Origin: Methylobacterium iners
GTDB taxonomy: Bacteria > Pseudomonadota > Alphaproteobacteria > Rhizobiales > Beijerinckiaceae
NCBI RefSeq assembly: GCF_022179305.1
Contig: NZ_BPQP01000006.1
Coordinates: forward strand, 1 to 64,000
DNA: 64,000 nucleotides
Reading direction: 5' to 3'
The notes below the pieces were generated by a model. That model made no database searches and had not been told where the DNA came from. It was given only the letters and a program-made list of their open reading frames with translations. Below, piece after piece: positions 18,170 to 27,356 of the stretch (its first letter is position 1; each line of letters begins with the position of its first letter). Made by a program: the position numbers and the translations under genes.

Positions 18170-18616
18170 TCAGGCGGCGGCTTGCCGCACAGCGGCGGCG
18201 ATGGCGTTGTAGGTCCCGCACCGGCAAAGGTTCGTCATCGCGTCGGCGATATCGCCGTCGGTCGGGTGCGGCGTCTGCTTCAGCAGGGCGGTGGCAGCCA
18301 TGACCTGACCGGATTGGCAGTAGCCGCATTGCGGCACCTGCAGCGCGACCCAAGCCTCGACGACCTTCCGGCCGATCTCGTCCTGCTCGACCGCCTCGAT
18401 GGTGGTGACGACCTGGCTGCCGACGCTGTTCAGCGGCACTTGGCACGACCGCGTCGCCTGTCCGTCGAGATGGACCGTGCAGGCTCCGCATTGGGCGACG
18501 CCGCAGCCGTACTTCGTGCCGGTCAGGCCGAGCGTGTCGCGCAGGACGAAGAGCAGCGGAGTATCGGGCTCAGCGTCGACTGCATATTGGTGACCGTTGA
18601 TCGTCAAGCTCACCAT
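18170..18616 (-). CDS. 2Fe-2S subunit of molybdenum hydroxylase (IorA-like)
   Basis: The protein has 148 residues and the standard two-cluster layout: plant-type ferredoxin loop GTKYGCGVAQCGACTVHLDG (about residues 35-54), then CGYCQSGQVMAA and NLCRCGTY in the helical C-terminal domain. The ATG at 18616 gives MVSLTINGHQY, the usual start; the upstream frame has no ribosome site. It passes electrons from the adjacent molybdenum subunit. Gene order small-large with a ten-base gap is typical. Confidence 0.9.
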   Translation of the reverse strand: MVSLTINGHQYAVDAEPDTPLLFVLRDTLGLTGTKYGCGVAQCGACTVHLDGQATRSCQVPLNSVGSQVVTTIEAVEQDEIGRKVVEAWVALQVPQCGYCQSGQVMAATALLKQTPHPTDGDIADAMTNLCRCGTYNAIAAAVRQAAA

Positions 18617-18719
18617 AGCCACGCCTCCACGACAGTCAGCAGCACCCGCGGCCATGCTTACGCAGAGTTCTTGGTACCAACTACGTCATAATTGCCTCGT
18701 TTTCGGACATGCGGATCGA

Positions 18720-19676
18720 TCAGACGACCGCGAGGGGTCCAGCCGCCCGACGGATTGCCCGTGGGACTTCCCCCTGGACGCGCAGGAAGGCCCGGCGCAT
18801 GCGCTCACGGTTGGCGAAGCCGGCAACGTCGGCGATCTCCTCGATGGGCAGGCGGCTTTGCTCGAGCATGTGCTTGGCGGCCTCGACGCGCATCACCTCG
18901 ACCGCCTTTGCCGGCGAGACGCCCGTCTCTGCTCGGAAAGCTCGTGCGAACTGACGCGGACTAAGGCAGGCGACCTCCGCGAGATCCTCCGTGATCAGCG
19001 GACGCCGCAGGTTCTGCCGCGCATAGGCGAGGACGCTTTGGATCCGGTCGCTCGGCGCGTCGAAGTCGAGCAGGGCCGAGTGCTGGGCCTGCCCCCCGGC
19101 CCGGCGGCGCTCCATGACGAGGCCTCGTGCCACGGTACGAGCCACTTGCCGGCCGTGGTCGCGCTCAACCATGCCGACGGCGAGATCGATGCCGGCCGAC
19201 ATACCGGCGGACGTCCAGATATTGCCGTCCGCAACGTAGATCTTATCGATGTCGAGGTCGCAGTCGGGATAGCGCGTGCGGAATTGAGGCGCGTAGCGCC
19301 AGTGCGTCGTCGCGCGCCGCCCGCTTAACAAGCCGGCGTCGGCTAGGGCAAAGGCACCGAGGCAGAGGCCTGCCAAGCGGCGCGTGGAACGAGCCGCCTC
19401 TTGCAAATAGGCGAGAAGATCCGGGCTGGGCTCGGGAAGGCTGATCCCCGCGGCGACGATAATCGTGTCGAAGGCGGAAGGCTTATTCAGCCGCTCGGTC
19501 TCCACGGCGGGGCCGCACCCCGAGCGAAGAAGGCCACCGGCCTCCGACAAGACACGGATGTCATAGGTTGTGTCAGTTGCGTATCGGTTGGCGACAGCGA
19601 AGGGCGAGGTTACCGCCAAGCCCATGAAATCGAAGCCCGGGCAAAGCACGAGGCCAATGCAGCGGACATCAGCCAT
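18720..19676 (-). CDS. GlxA-type AraC-family regulator with DJ-1/PfpI domain
   Basis: This 318-residue protein starts with a DJ-1/PfpI-like sensor domain (CIGLVLCPGFDFMGLAVTSP; nucleophile-elbow region LAGLCLGAFALADAGLL). It ends with an AraC DNA-binding domain (LITEDLAEVACLSPRQFARA and IEEIADVAGFANRERMRRAF). Both helix-turn-helix units are present. It is upstream on the same strand of the Fe-S/molybdenum/SDR/channel genes (104-base gap to the Fe-S gene), so it probably controls them in response to a small metabolite. Confidence 0.88.
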   Translation of the reverse strand: MADVRCIGLVLCPGFDFMGLAVTSPFAVANRYATDTTYDIRVLSEAGGLLRSGCGPAVETERLNKPSAFDTIIVAAGISLPEPSPDLLAYLQEAARSTRRLAGLCLGAFALADAGLLSGRRATTHWRYAPQFRTRYPDCDLDIDKIYVADGNIWTSAGMSAGIDLAVGMVERDHGRQVARTVARGLVMERRRAGGQAQHSALLDFDAPSDRIQSVLAYARQNLRRPLITEDLAEVACLSPRQFARAFRAETGVSPAKAVEVMRVEAAKHMLEQSRLPIEEIADVAGFANRERMRRAFLRVQGEVPRAIRRAAGPLAVV

Positions 19677-19930
19677 CGTGGACTCCTCTTACCCTCTGTC
19701 TGAGCCTAAGTTCCACAGCAGCCCGCCGATGAACCGGGACAAGTGGAACGGCCGGAAACGAGGCATATTCGTCCGAGACTAACTTCGCCAGATGCGCGCC
19801 AACAGCAGGCTGGACGACCGCTTTTAGGCGCGCCGCGAATTACCTCGAGCGGCTAGGTTGGGTCGACACCTTTCGATGCGCTCTGCGGCATGATTAGGTG
19901 GATTTCAGTCGATCCGCATCCGTGAGAAAA

Positions 19931-20026
19931 GCGGCGAACCGGACGTTGCCACGCTGCCCGCTCCCAACCCTTGTCGGACCTTCAGAGTGTCCGCTTCCGG
20001 GCGACCCACTAGAACGAATGCGTATG
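19931..20026. repeat. Dispersed intergenic repeat, copy D (within gene-free 19677-20053)
   Basis: The shared core is GCTCCCAACCCTTGTCGGAC, CTTCAGAGTGTCCGCTTCCG and GAACGAATGCGTATG. It is in the same orientation as copies A and B. The rest of this 377-base gap holds no recognisable gene. The copy separates the oxidoreductase cluster from the copper cluster. Confidence 0.6.
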
Positions 20027-20053
20027 GCGCAGAGCAGCCAGGTCGCGAAGAGA

Positions 20054-20896
20054 TCAGTGGGACGCCACAAGCATCCAGACCGCCATGGCGATCATCATCA
20101 CATTCTCGGTCAGCGAGACGAAGCCGAGCGGCACCTTGCTCGGTCCGCCGACGCACGCGCACTTGATCTCCCGCCGGTCGACGTAGACGGCCTTGAACAC
20201 CGAAACCCCGCCGACCGTGCCGATGAACAGGGCAACGGGGATGGACAGCCAGTTCAGCGCACCCGCCACCATCAGGACGCCCGCGATGCCTTCCAGGAAC
20301 GGGTAGGCGTAGGCGTACCGGACCCAGCGCTGCGCCAGCAGGTCGTAGCCCAGGAACATCGAGGAGAAGCTCTCTACGTCCTGGAGCTTCAGGAGCGCCA
20401 GGACGCACATGCTGAAGGCGATGAACCACTCGGCCGCGCGTACTGTCAGGGGCGTGCCGTACACGGCGTAGCTCGTCGCCAGGGCCATCAAGACGGTCAT
20501 GGCGAAGAGCGCGATGACGGGCGTGTAGGTTACGGCGGTTGGGTCCGCGACAGGCTTGCCGAAATGGCGGCGCAAATCGTCGTACCCGCCGACGCGCTTG
20601 CCCGCGATGAAGGCCTGCGGCGTGGTCCTCACGCCATGCTCGGCTTTTAAGGCATCGATCTCCTCGCGCGTCCGCAACCAGCGGTCCTCGACCGAGAAAC
20701 CCTGCCGCTCCAGGAGGTCCTTCGCCTTGGTGCCGTAGGGACAAACGTGGTGAGGCATGACCATGCGGTAGAGGACCGCCTTGCGGGCCTCGGCAGCGCT
20801 GGCCTGCACCTGCTGGCGACGGCCATCATCGCCCGACAGGGCATGGGTCGGTTCGTGAGTGGAAGTGTGTCCGGACATCGGCGCTCCAATCGTCAT
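20054..20896 (-). CDS. Glutaredoxin-MauE/DoxX-like membrane fusion protein
   Basis: The product has 280 residues. An N-terminal glutaredoxin domain (about 40-115) carries MPHHVCPYGTKAKDLL, so the active site is CPYG with a single Cys (Cys52) rather than CPYC, and then VRTTPQAFIAGKRVGGYDD. The C-terminal half has about four transmembrane helices resembling MauE/DoxX, ending with a CAC-VGG motif near residue 240. MauE proteins aid disulphide handling of periplasmic enzymes. The gene is divergent from a CueR-like regulator, with a CueR-type dyad between them, so copper-induced expression is likely. It may deliver reducing or disulphide equivalents across the membrane. An alternative start at 20878 is possible. 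Confidence 0.75.
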   Translation of the reverse strand: MTIGAPMSGHTSTHEPTHALSGDDGRRQQVQASAAEARKAVLYRMVMPHHVCPYGTKAKDLLERQGFSVEDRWLRTREEIDALKAEHGVRTTPQAFIAGKRVGGYDDLRRHFGKPVADPTAVTYTPVIALFAMTVLMALATSYAVYGTPLTVRAAEWFIAFSMCVLALLKLQDVESFSSMFLGYDLLAQRWVRYAYAYPFLEGIAGVLMVAGALNWLSIPVALFIGTVGGVSVFKAVYVDRREIKCACVGGPSKVPLGFVSLTENVMMIAMAVWMLVASH

Positions 20897-20916
20897 CGAT
20901 CTTGCGAACCGTCCTG

Positions 20917-20939
20917 GACCTTCCCATCATGGTAAGGTC
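20917..20939 (-). promoter_or_regulatory. CueR-type operator in the grx-mauE/cueR gap
   Basis: This 23-base dyad has GACCTT and AAGGTC arms around CCCATCATGGT. It overlaps a minus-strand -35 box TTGACC (20936-20941). The expected -10 after a 19-base spacer (20911-20916) is weak (CAGGAC). Arm sequence and long spacer match MerR-family copper promoters. It points toward the glutaredoxin-MauE gene. Confidence 0.65.
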
Positions 20940-20960
20940 AACAGGAGAAAGCGCGTCGCG

Positions 20961-21434
20961 ATGAACATCGGTCAGGCGGCCAAGGCCTCGGGGGTCTCGG
21001 CCAAGATGATCCGCTACTACGAGAGCATCGGCCTCGTGCCCCGGGCGGACCGGCGGGACAGCGGCTACCGCGATTACGGCACGGCCGACCTGCACCGGCT
21101 GGGCTTCATCCGCCACGCCCGCGACCTCGGCTTCTCGCTGGAGCGGATCAAGGTGCTGCTCGGGCTCTGGAGCGACCCTAGCCGGAGCAACGCCAACGTG
21201 AAGGCCATCGCGACGGCCCACATCGAGGAGCTCGAAGGGCGGGCACGCCAGCTCCGCGAGATGGCGGACGCCCTTCGATCCCTTGCAGATGCCTGTGACG
21301 GAGACGGGCGGCCAGACTGCCCGATCATAGCCAGCCTGGAAACCGGCGCGAACGTACCGGCCTGCTATTCGAGCGGCGCTACGGCGGTGCCGGAACCTCC
21401 CGCGCCCCGCAGGAAGGCTCGCACCGGGCGCTAA
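20961..21434 (+). CDS. cueR: CueR/HmrR-like Cu(I)-responsive MerR regulator
   Basis: The product has 157 residues. The MerR helix-turn-helix is MNIGQAAKASGVSAKMIRYY then ESIGLVPRA, followed by a dimerisation helix and a metal loop ACDGDGRPDCPI. The two metal-binding cysteines are Cys112 and Cys120, spaced C-x7-C exactly as in CueR. CAGGAG stands about 15 bases upstream of ATG 20961. A longer upstream frame would read through the operator and is rejected. The tail after residue 125 (CYSSGATAVPEPPAPRR) is longer than in E. coli CueR. It should activate the divergent gene and the second operator at 27995-28018. Confidence 0.85.
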   Translation: MNIGQAAKASGVSAKMIRYYESIGLVPRADRRDSGYRDYGTADLHRLGFIRHARDLGFSLERIKVLLGLWSDPSRSNANVKAIATAHIEELEGRARQLREMADALRSLADACDGDGRPDCPIIASLETGANVPACYSSGATAVPEPPAPRRKARTGR

Positions 21435-21506
21435 GACGAGACGAATAAAGCCCCATGCTCGAACGCCCGGCCGATGCAGGCCCATGGTTCAATGGGCCCG
21501 CTCACG

Positions 21507-21938
21507 TCATTTCCGGTTCTTCTTCAGCCAGGCTTCCATCTCGGCGATCTCCTTCTCCTGGTCGGCGATGATCTTCTCCGCCATCGCTTTGGTGGCGGGG
21601 TCCTTGGCGTGCTTCAGCGCCACCTTGGACATCTCGACCGCGCCCTTGTGGTGGGGGATCATGTGCGTGCGGAAGTCGACGTCGGCGTTGCCGGTGTAGG
21701 GCACGTGCATGTCGTGCATCATCTTCATGTCGGCCTCCTTGAAGGCTTTCGTGGAGACCGCATCGCCCGGCGCAGGCTTCATCTCGTTGATCATCTTCAT
21801 CATGTCGGCGTCGTGCGTCGCGCCCTTGTCCGCCGGCATCTTGTGGTCGCCGTGGGAGTGCGTGCCCTGAGACAGCGCAGGCCCGGCAAAGGTCATGGCC
21901 AGGAGTGAGGCGGCGATGGTCTTGGTCATGATCTGCAT
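21507..21938 (-). CDS. DUF305-family periplasmic (copper-associated) protein
   Basis: The protein has 143 residues, a signal peptide (MTKTIAASLLAMTFAGPALS) and many His and Met residues: GTHSHGDHKM, ADMMKMINEMKPAPGD, ADMKMMHDMH and the signature FRTHMIPHHKGAVEMSKVAL. This is the ferritin-like DUF305/CopM family, linked to periplasmic copper or silver binding. AGAAGGA lies eight bases upstream of ATG 21938. It is the last gene of the minus-strand efflux run. Confidence 0.85.
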   Translation of the reverse strand: MQIMTKTIAASLLAMTFAGPALSQGTHSHGDHKMPADKGATHDADMMKMINEMKPAPGDAVSTKAFKEADMKMMHDMHVPYTGNADVDFRTHMIPHHKGAVEMSKVALKHAKDPATKAMAEKIIADQEKEIAEMEAWLKKNRK

Positions 21939-21970
21939 TCGGGGATTCCTTCTCTAAGAGCGGTCCAGGG

Positions 21971-22336
21971 TCAGTTGAACTTGGCGCTGGCGGTGGCCCC
22001 GTCCGGCGTGGTGAGCTGAACGGCTCCCTTGGGGCTGTCGCCGAGTGCGACGGCGGCTTTTCCCGACAGGCGGTTGCCGTCCGCGGCTTGGAGCGGGATG
22101 CGCGCGGGCTTGCCGTCCACGAGCAGGATGGCGGTGCCCTTGAAGCCCGCGGCAGGGATCGGCTTCTGGTCCCCGTCCGAGACGAAGACGTCCACGCTCT
22201 CGCCCTTGGCGACCAGCTCGACATGGTACTTGCCCGCATCCATGACTCGGCCGCCATGCTGGCTCTTGGCCTCGTGGGCAATTGCACCGCCGGCCGTGAG
22301 TAGTGCGGCGGCGAGGACGAGCTTTCGTCGGATCAT
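21971..22336 (-). CDS. Small periplasmic protein of the efflux operon
   Basis: This 121-residue protein has a signal peptide (MIRRKLVLAAALLTAGGAIA, then HEAKSQHGGRV). The mature part is all-beta (YHVELVAKGESVDVFVSDGD, then FKGTAILLVDGKP). It looks like a small copper-chaperone-like or CopC-like beta domain, but conserved CopC ligands are not evident. AGGAG stands eight bases upstream. It sits between the RND pump and DUF305 genes with short gaps (29 and 32 bases), so it is part of the operon. Family not recognised with certainty. Confidence 0.6.
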   Translation of the reverse strand: MIRRKLVLAAALLTAGGAIAHEAKSQHGGRVMDAGKYHVELVAKGESVDVFVSDGDQKPIPAAGFKGTAILLVDGKPARIPLQAADGNRLSGKAAVALGDSPKGAVQLTTPDGATASAKFN

Positions 22337-22365
22337 GGGTGTTCTCCTGTGTGGATGGGGATGGC

Positions 22366-25300
22366 TCAGAACGCCTCGACGGGACGCGGCTTGGCGCCCT
22401 CGATGGCGGATGTGATGCCTTGCGTGATGCGCAGGCGCTCCAACGGCTTGGCGCCGTATCTCAGGAACAGGACGGGCGTCAGGAACGTGTCCAGCAGCGT
22501 GGCGCTGATGAGTCCGCCGAAGATCGTCACCGCGACAGGGTGCAGGATCTCCTTCCCCGGTGCGGCGGCGTCGACCAGCAGCGGCACCAGGGCGACGCCG
22601 GCCGAGAGGGCCGTCATCAGCACGGGCGTCAGCCGCTCCAAGCTGCCGCGCACCACGAGGTCCCGCCCGAACGGCATGCCCTCATGCAGCAACAGGTTCA
22701 GGTAGTGGCTGATCTTGAGGATGCCGTTGCGCGCGCTGATGCCCGCCAGCGTGATGAACCCGATCATCGAGGCCACGGAGAGCGGCTGGCCTACGAGCCA
22801 GAGCGCGAGCACGCTGCCGATGAGGGCGAGCGGCACGTTGCCCATGATGATGAGCGCCAGCACGGCCGAGCGGTACCGGCTGTAGAGGAGCAGGAAGACC
22901 AGGGTCAGCGAGATGCCCGACAGGACCGCGATGGTGCGGCTCGCCTCCTCCTGCGCCTGGAAAGTGCCCTCCAAGCTGGCGAAGTAACCAGGCGGAAGTT
23001 TCGCGTCGGCAATTTCCTTGCTGAGGGCCGCCACGATGGTGGCCATGTCGCTGTCGCCGCTGGTGTTAGCCTGCACCACGAGGCGGCGCCGGCTGTTCTC
23101 ACGCAGGATCTGGTTGGGTCCGTCCGTCTCCCGGATGTCGGCGATCTGGCGGGCCGGCACCCGGCCCGAGGGCGTCTCGACGAGGAGGTCCTTGAGGCCC
23201 TGCGTCGTGCGCTGCCGCTCCGGCAGGCGCATGACCACGTCGAAACGCTTGTAGCCGTCAGCCACGGTCGAGACGACGCGGCCGTTGGAGAGACGGCTGA
23301 GCTGCTCGATGAGGGCCGCCGGTTGGACCCCGTAGAGAGCGGCCCGGGTGTAGTCGACCCGGATCTCCAGCTGCGGGATGCGGACCTGCTTCTCCACCTG
23401 CAGGTCGACGATGCCGGGAATCCTCGACATCCGGTCCCGCAGGTCGTTGGCGACGCCCCGCAAGGCATCGAGGTCTTCCCCGAAGATCTTCAGGGCGATC
23501 TCGGCCCGGACGCCGGACAACATGTGGTCCAGCCGGTGCGAGATCGGCTGGCCGACGTTCACAGACAGGGGCAGCACCGCAAGGCGGCGCCGGATGTCGG
23601 CAGCGACGGCGTCCTTGGGCCGACCGCCGGCCTTGAGCTCGACCTCAATCTCCGAGGAGTGGACCCCCTCGGCATGCTCGTCGAGCTCGGCACGGCCCGT
23701 GCGACGCCCCACCGCCGCGACCTCGGGGACCTGGAGCAGCAGGCGTTCGGCGATGAGGCCGACACGATTGCTCTCGGACAGCGAGATACCCGGGTTGAAG
23801 GTGGTGTTGATGGTGAACGAGCCCTCGTTGAAGGGCGGCAGGAAGGCGCGCGGCAGGTTCCAGGCGGCGATGCCCGCCGCGAGGACGGCCATGGTCACCG
23901 TGGCCATGAGCAGCCGCTGATGCCGGAAGGCGACGCCGAGGAGCCGTGCGTTGCCGCGCTTGAGCCAACGCAGCAGGGCGCTGTCGTGCTCAGCGAGGCT
24001 CCTCAGGCCTGGCAGCAGGTAGTAGGCCAGCACTGGCGTTAGAGTGACCGAGACCAGGAGGCTTGCCAGGATCGAGATGATGTAGGCCTGCCCCAAAGGC
24101 GCAAAGAGCCGGCCCTCGATGCCGGACAGCGCGAACAAGGGCACGAACACCAGAACAATGATGGCCGTCGCGTAGACGATGCCCGAGCGCACCTCGGACG
24201 AGGCGGAGACGACCACGTCGAAGGTGGAGCTCGGCGAGCCGGCTGCCCGATTCTCGCCGAGACGCCGGAAGATGTTCTCGACGTCGACCACGGCGTCATC
24301 GACGAGCTCGCCGATGGCGATGGCCAGCCCCCCGAGCGTCATCGTGTTGATGGACAGGCCGGCGAAGTGGAAGATCACGGCGGTGGTCAGGATCGAGACC
24401 GGGATGGCGCTGAGCGAGATCGCGGTGGTGCGCACGTTCAGGAGGAACGCGAACAGCACGATGGCGACGACCACGACGGCCTCGACGAGCACCCGCTCGA
24501 CGTTGCTGATCGAGGTCTCGATGAAGTTCGCCTGCCGGAACAGGATCTGGTCGGCCTTGATGCCGTGCGGCAGGGTACCGGTGACCTCCTTGAGGGCCGC
24601 CTCGATCTCCCGGGTGAGCTTCACCGTGTCGACCGCGGGCTGCTTCTCGACGGAGACGATGACCCCGGGCTTGCCCATGTAGCCGCCGTCGCCGCGCTTC
24701 ACGCGTGGGGCGAAGGAGACCTCCGCCACCTGCCGCAGGTAGACGGGCGTGTCGCCGGGCGTGGCCACCACGACGCTGCGCAGGTCGTCGAGGCTCATGG
24801 TCCGGCCGATGTTCCGGATCAGGTACTCGCGTGAATACTGGTCGGTGAAACCGCCGCCGGCATTGGTGCCGAACTGGGCGAGCGCGCCTTCGACCTGGGC
24901 GTTGGTGACGCCGAGCGCGCGCATCGCCGCGACGTTCGGACTGACCCGGAACTGGCGGACCTCGCCGCCGATGGGGATGACCTGGGCGACGCCCGGGATG
25001 GTGAGGAGGCGGGGACGCAGGACGAAGTCGGCGGCCTCGCGCACCTCCATGGGGCTGGCGGTGTCGCTGGTGACCGCCACCAGCAGGATCTGCCCCATGA
25101 TCGAGGAGATCGGCCCCATCTGCGGGACCACGTTGGCCGGCAACTGGTCGCGCACCAGGGACAGGCGCTCGCCGACCTGCTGGCGGTTCCGGTAGACGTC
25201 CGTGCCCCAGTCGAACTCGACGTAGACGATGGACAGGCCGACGCCCGAGACCGAGCGCACGCGGGTCACGCCCGGCAGCCCGTTCATGCGGGTCTCGATG

Positions 25301-25503
25301 GGGTAGGTGACGAGCTGCTCGACCTCGGGCGGCGCGTAGCCTTCCGCCTCGGTCATGATGGTGACGGTCGGCTTGTTCAGGTCGGGGAAGACGTCGACCG
25401 GCAGCTTGGTCGCCGTGAAGGCCCCGTACAGGACCAGCACGCCGGCTATGGCGAGCACCAAGAGGCGATTGCGCAGGGATTGCGTGACGAGGAAGTTGAA
25501 CAT
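22366..25503 (-). CDS. Heavy-metal efflux RND pump (CzcA/CusA family)
   Basis: The product is 1045 residues long with twelve transmembrane helices and two large periplasmic loops: [20 protein letters not shown] (helix 1), [20 protein letters not shown], then the helix-4 motif [20 protein letters not shown]. That motif has the charged DD-x5-EN pattern of HME-RND pumps but matches neither the Czc-type DFGxxVDGA nor the Cus-type AIGAMVDAAI exactly. The metal is therefore best inferred from context: CueR-like regulator and operators, DUF305 and DUF411 point to Cu/Ag. The adaptor gene lies 12 bases upstream. No outer-membrane channel gene is in the operon, so a distant TolC-like protein is needed. 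Confidence 0.88.
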   Translation of the reverse strand: MFNFLVTQSLRNRLLVLAIAGVLVLYGAFTATKLPVDVFPDLNKPTVTIMTEAEGYAPPEVEQLVTYPIETRMNGLPGVTRVRSVSGVGLSIVYVEFDWGTDVYRNRQQVGERLSLVRDQLPANVVPQMGPISSIMGQILLVAVTSDTASPMEVREAADFVLRPRLLTIPGVAQVIPIGGEVRQFRVSPNVAAMRALGVTNAQVEGALAQFGTNAGGGFTDQYSREYLIRNIGRTMSLDDLRSVVVATPGDTPVYLRQVAEVSFAPRVKRGDGGYMGKPGVIVSVEKQPAVDTVKLTREIEAALKEVTGTLPHGIKADQILFRQANFIETSISNVERVLVEAVVVVAIVLFAFLLNVRTTAISLSAIPVSILTTAVIFHFAGLSINTMTLGGLAIAIGELVDDAVVDVENIFRRLGENRAAGSPSSTFDVVVSASSEVRSGIVYATAIIVLVFVPLFALSGIEGRLFAPLGQAYIISILASLLVSVTLTPVLAYYLLPGLRSLAEHDSALLRWLKRGNARLLGVAFRHQRLLMATVTMAVLAAGIAAWNLPRAFLPPFNEGSFTINTTFNPGISLSESNRVGLIAERLLLQVPEVAAVGRRTGRAELDEHAEGVHSSEIEVELKAGGRPKDAVAADIRRRLAVLPLSVNVGQPISHRLDHMLSGVRAEIALKIFGEDLDALRGVANDLRDRMSRIPGIVDLQVEKQVRIPQLEIRVDYTRAALYGVQPAALIEQLSRLSNGRVVSTVADGYKRFDVVMRLPERQRTTQGLKDLLVETPSGRVPARQIADIRETDGPNQILRENSRRRLVVQANTSGDSDMATIVAALSKEIADAKLPPGYFASLEGTFQAQEEASRTIAVLSGISLTLVFLLLYSRYRSAVLALIIMGNVPLALIGSVLALWLVGQPLSVASMIGFITLAGISARNGILKISHYLNLLLHEGMPFGRDLVVRGSLERLTPVLMTALSAGVALVPLLVDAAAPGKEILHPVAVTIFGGLISATLLDTFLTPVLFLRYGAKPLERLRITQGITSAIEGAKPRPVEAF

Positions 25504-25515
25504 GGCGTCGCCTCC

Positions 25516-27267
25516 TCACCGGACTTGATCGAGGAGCTCGGCGCCCTCGGTCACGATGCGCTTGCCCGCGCCCACGCCCTCGGCGACGAGGACGCGGGTA
25601 CCGTCGAGCGGCTCGACCCGCACCTGCCTCGCCACGAACCGTTCGGCCGTGACGTGCTCGTAGACGATGGCCTGCCCGTTTCCGGAGCGAACGACCGCGG
25701 AGCGCGGGAGGGCGAGACCGATCTGCTCTGCGTCCGTGCCGGCGAGCACGGTGACGAACTGTCCGACCCGCAGGCCCGAGGTGTCGCCCGTGACCGCGAA
25801 CTGGACCGGGATGGCCTGGTTTCGGTCGGCGAGCCCAGCGCCCTGATAGGTTAGGGACAGGGTGCGCCCGTCGCTCAACCGCGCGGTCGCGTTCTCCGCC
25901 GTCGTCAAGGCATCGAAGCTGAGGGCCTCGATCCAGAGGCAGGCGGGGTCGACGATCTGGAAGATCATCGCACCCGACGCCGCCATCTGGCCCGCGACGG
26001 CCGAGGCCTGCGCGATCACGCCGTCGACGGGGGCCGTGAGGGCCTCCGGTTGCTGCCGATTGGCGTCGAGCGCCTTGCGACGGTCCTGAAGGCCCTTCAG
26101 CTCCGAGAGGGCGTCGTCGAGCTGTGTCTGGGCGACGGCGCCGGTTGTCGAGAGCTTGCGGAAGCGCTCGACCCGGCGTTCGACGATGTCGATCTGCTGG
26201 TCGAGCTCGCCCTGGCGCTGGCGCATGTCCGAGACGTCGATGGCCTGGACCGGTGGCGTCACGTAGGCGAGGACGTCCCCCCGCTTCACCACCGTGCCAA
26301 GGCGGGGAAACAGGCCCGCGGGGGGCGGCGACAGCCGGCCACCGACGGAGGATTGCACCACGCCGCTCGCGTTCGGATCGGGGATGACGCGGCCCGGCAG
26401 CTCGACCGCCCGGTGGAAGGTCGCCGTCTCGGTCATACTGGTGCGCAGGACGAGGAGACGCTGGGTCGGCTTAGGCACGAAGACCGAGCCGTCCGGCAGC
26501 CGCTGGGCGAGATCGGCAGCTGGCTCACTCGGAGCCGTCAGGGCCGCGCCCTGGACCGGGGGTTGGGCCGGCGCCGGTTTGCCGTGATCCTCGTCGCCGT
26601 GTGCGAAGGCCGCCGTGCCGAGTGTCAGCGTGATGGCGATCGCGATCAGGGCGACCGCCGGAACGCTGCGCCGTCCGCGCACCGCAACGGTCACGAGCAT
26701 TCCGAGGAGGAAGGCTCCGGCCGCGGTCGCCATCAGGATGGGGTCCTTGGCGATAAAGCGGTTTCTTAGCTCGGTGAGCACGGCCGAGACCGTCGGCATG
26801 ACCGACGAAGCCGTCGCGGCCGCGGCCGGCTGGTCAGTCGAGGGGGATGCCTTCGGGTCCGGCACGTTCACCGATACGGTGAGGACATCGACCATGTCGC
26901 CCGCGGTCACGGTGACGAGCAGGTCGTGGGTGCCGGGCTTCGCCATCCAGGCGGCGGGAAGCACGTAGGTGGCATCCGCCGTCTCGGTGGCGGTCTTCTG
27001 ACCTTCGGGCGTCTCGACTTCGACCACGGCGCCGCGCACGGGCTCGTTCGTCCGGAACCGGTCCAGGTAGAGCGTGAGCCTGCCTTCCCGCGGGATGGCG
27101 GTTAGTTCGAAGGCCTCGGAGACGGCCTCGCCACGAGGCGTGATGGTATTCGAGACTGGCGGGGGCGGCGCGCCGTGGTCGTGCCCCTCATGGGCGCGAG
27201 CGGGAGCGGCCAGCAGGCCGGCAGCCAGCAGCATCGCCCCGAGGGCGGCTGCAAATCGAGATGACAT
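25516..27267 (-). CDS. RND periplasmic adaptor with extended N-terminal membrane domain
   Basis: The product has 583 residues; CusB-type adaptors are usually about 400. Order: signal peptide ending ARAHEGHDHGAPPPP (His-rich); an extra beta domain (about 35-130: LTLYLDRFRTNEPVRGAVVE, PGTHDLLVTVTAGDMVDVLT); a Ser/Ala linker; two hydrophobic helices (about 175-190 and 202-222); a second His/Asp-rich stretch AHGDEDHGKP; then a normal adaptor with PGRVIPDPNASGVVQSSVGG, a coiled-coil hairpin and VDGVIAQASAVAGQMA. It resembles a fusion of a small metal-sensing periplasmic protein to the adaptor. ATG 27267 is chosen because it starts the signal peptide. Confidence 0.85.
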   Translation of the reverse strand: MSSRFAAALGAMLLAAGLLAAPARAHEGHDHGAPPPPVSNTITPRGEAVSEAFELTAIPREGRLTLYLDRFRTNEPVRGAVVEVETPEGQKTATETADATYVLPAAWMAKPGTHDLLVTVTAGDMVDVLTVSVNVPDPKASPSTDQPAAAATASSVMPTVSAVLTELRNRFIAKDPILMATAAGAFLLGMLVTVAVRGRRSVPAVALIAIAITLTLGTAAFAHGDEDHGKPAPAQPPVQGAALTAPSEPAADLAQRLPDGSVFVPKPTQRLLVLRTSMTETATFHRAVELPGRVIPDPNASGVVQSSVGGRLSPPPAGLFPRLGTVVKRGDVLAYVTPPVQAIDVSDMRQRQGELDQQIDIVERRVERFRKLSTTGAVAQTQLDDALSELKGLQDRRKALDANRQQPEALTAPVDGVIAQASAVAGQMAASGAMIFQIVDPACLWIEALSFDALTTAENATARLSDGRTLSLTYQGAGLADRNQAIPVQFAVTGDTSGLRVGQFVTVLAGTDAEQIGLALPRSAVVRSGNGQAIVYEHVTAERFVARQVRVEPLDGTRVLVAEGVGAGKRIVTEGAELLDQVR

Positions 27268-27356
27268 GGAAGGGCATCCTCACGGTCGAACACGGGACGC
27301 TCGTCCGCTATCGGCGGACGGAATCCAGGCGTCGCGCGCCTCAGGCGCGCCGTTCG

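Noticed and set aside
22303-24042. A 579-residue plus-strand frame opposite the RND pump
   Set aside because: It is antisense to a clear gene and has the Arg/Asp/Gly/His-rich make-up of high-GC shadow frames.
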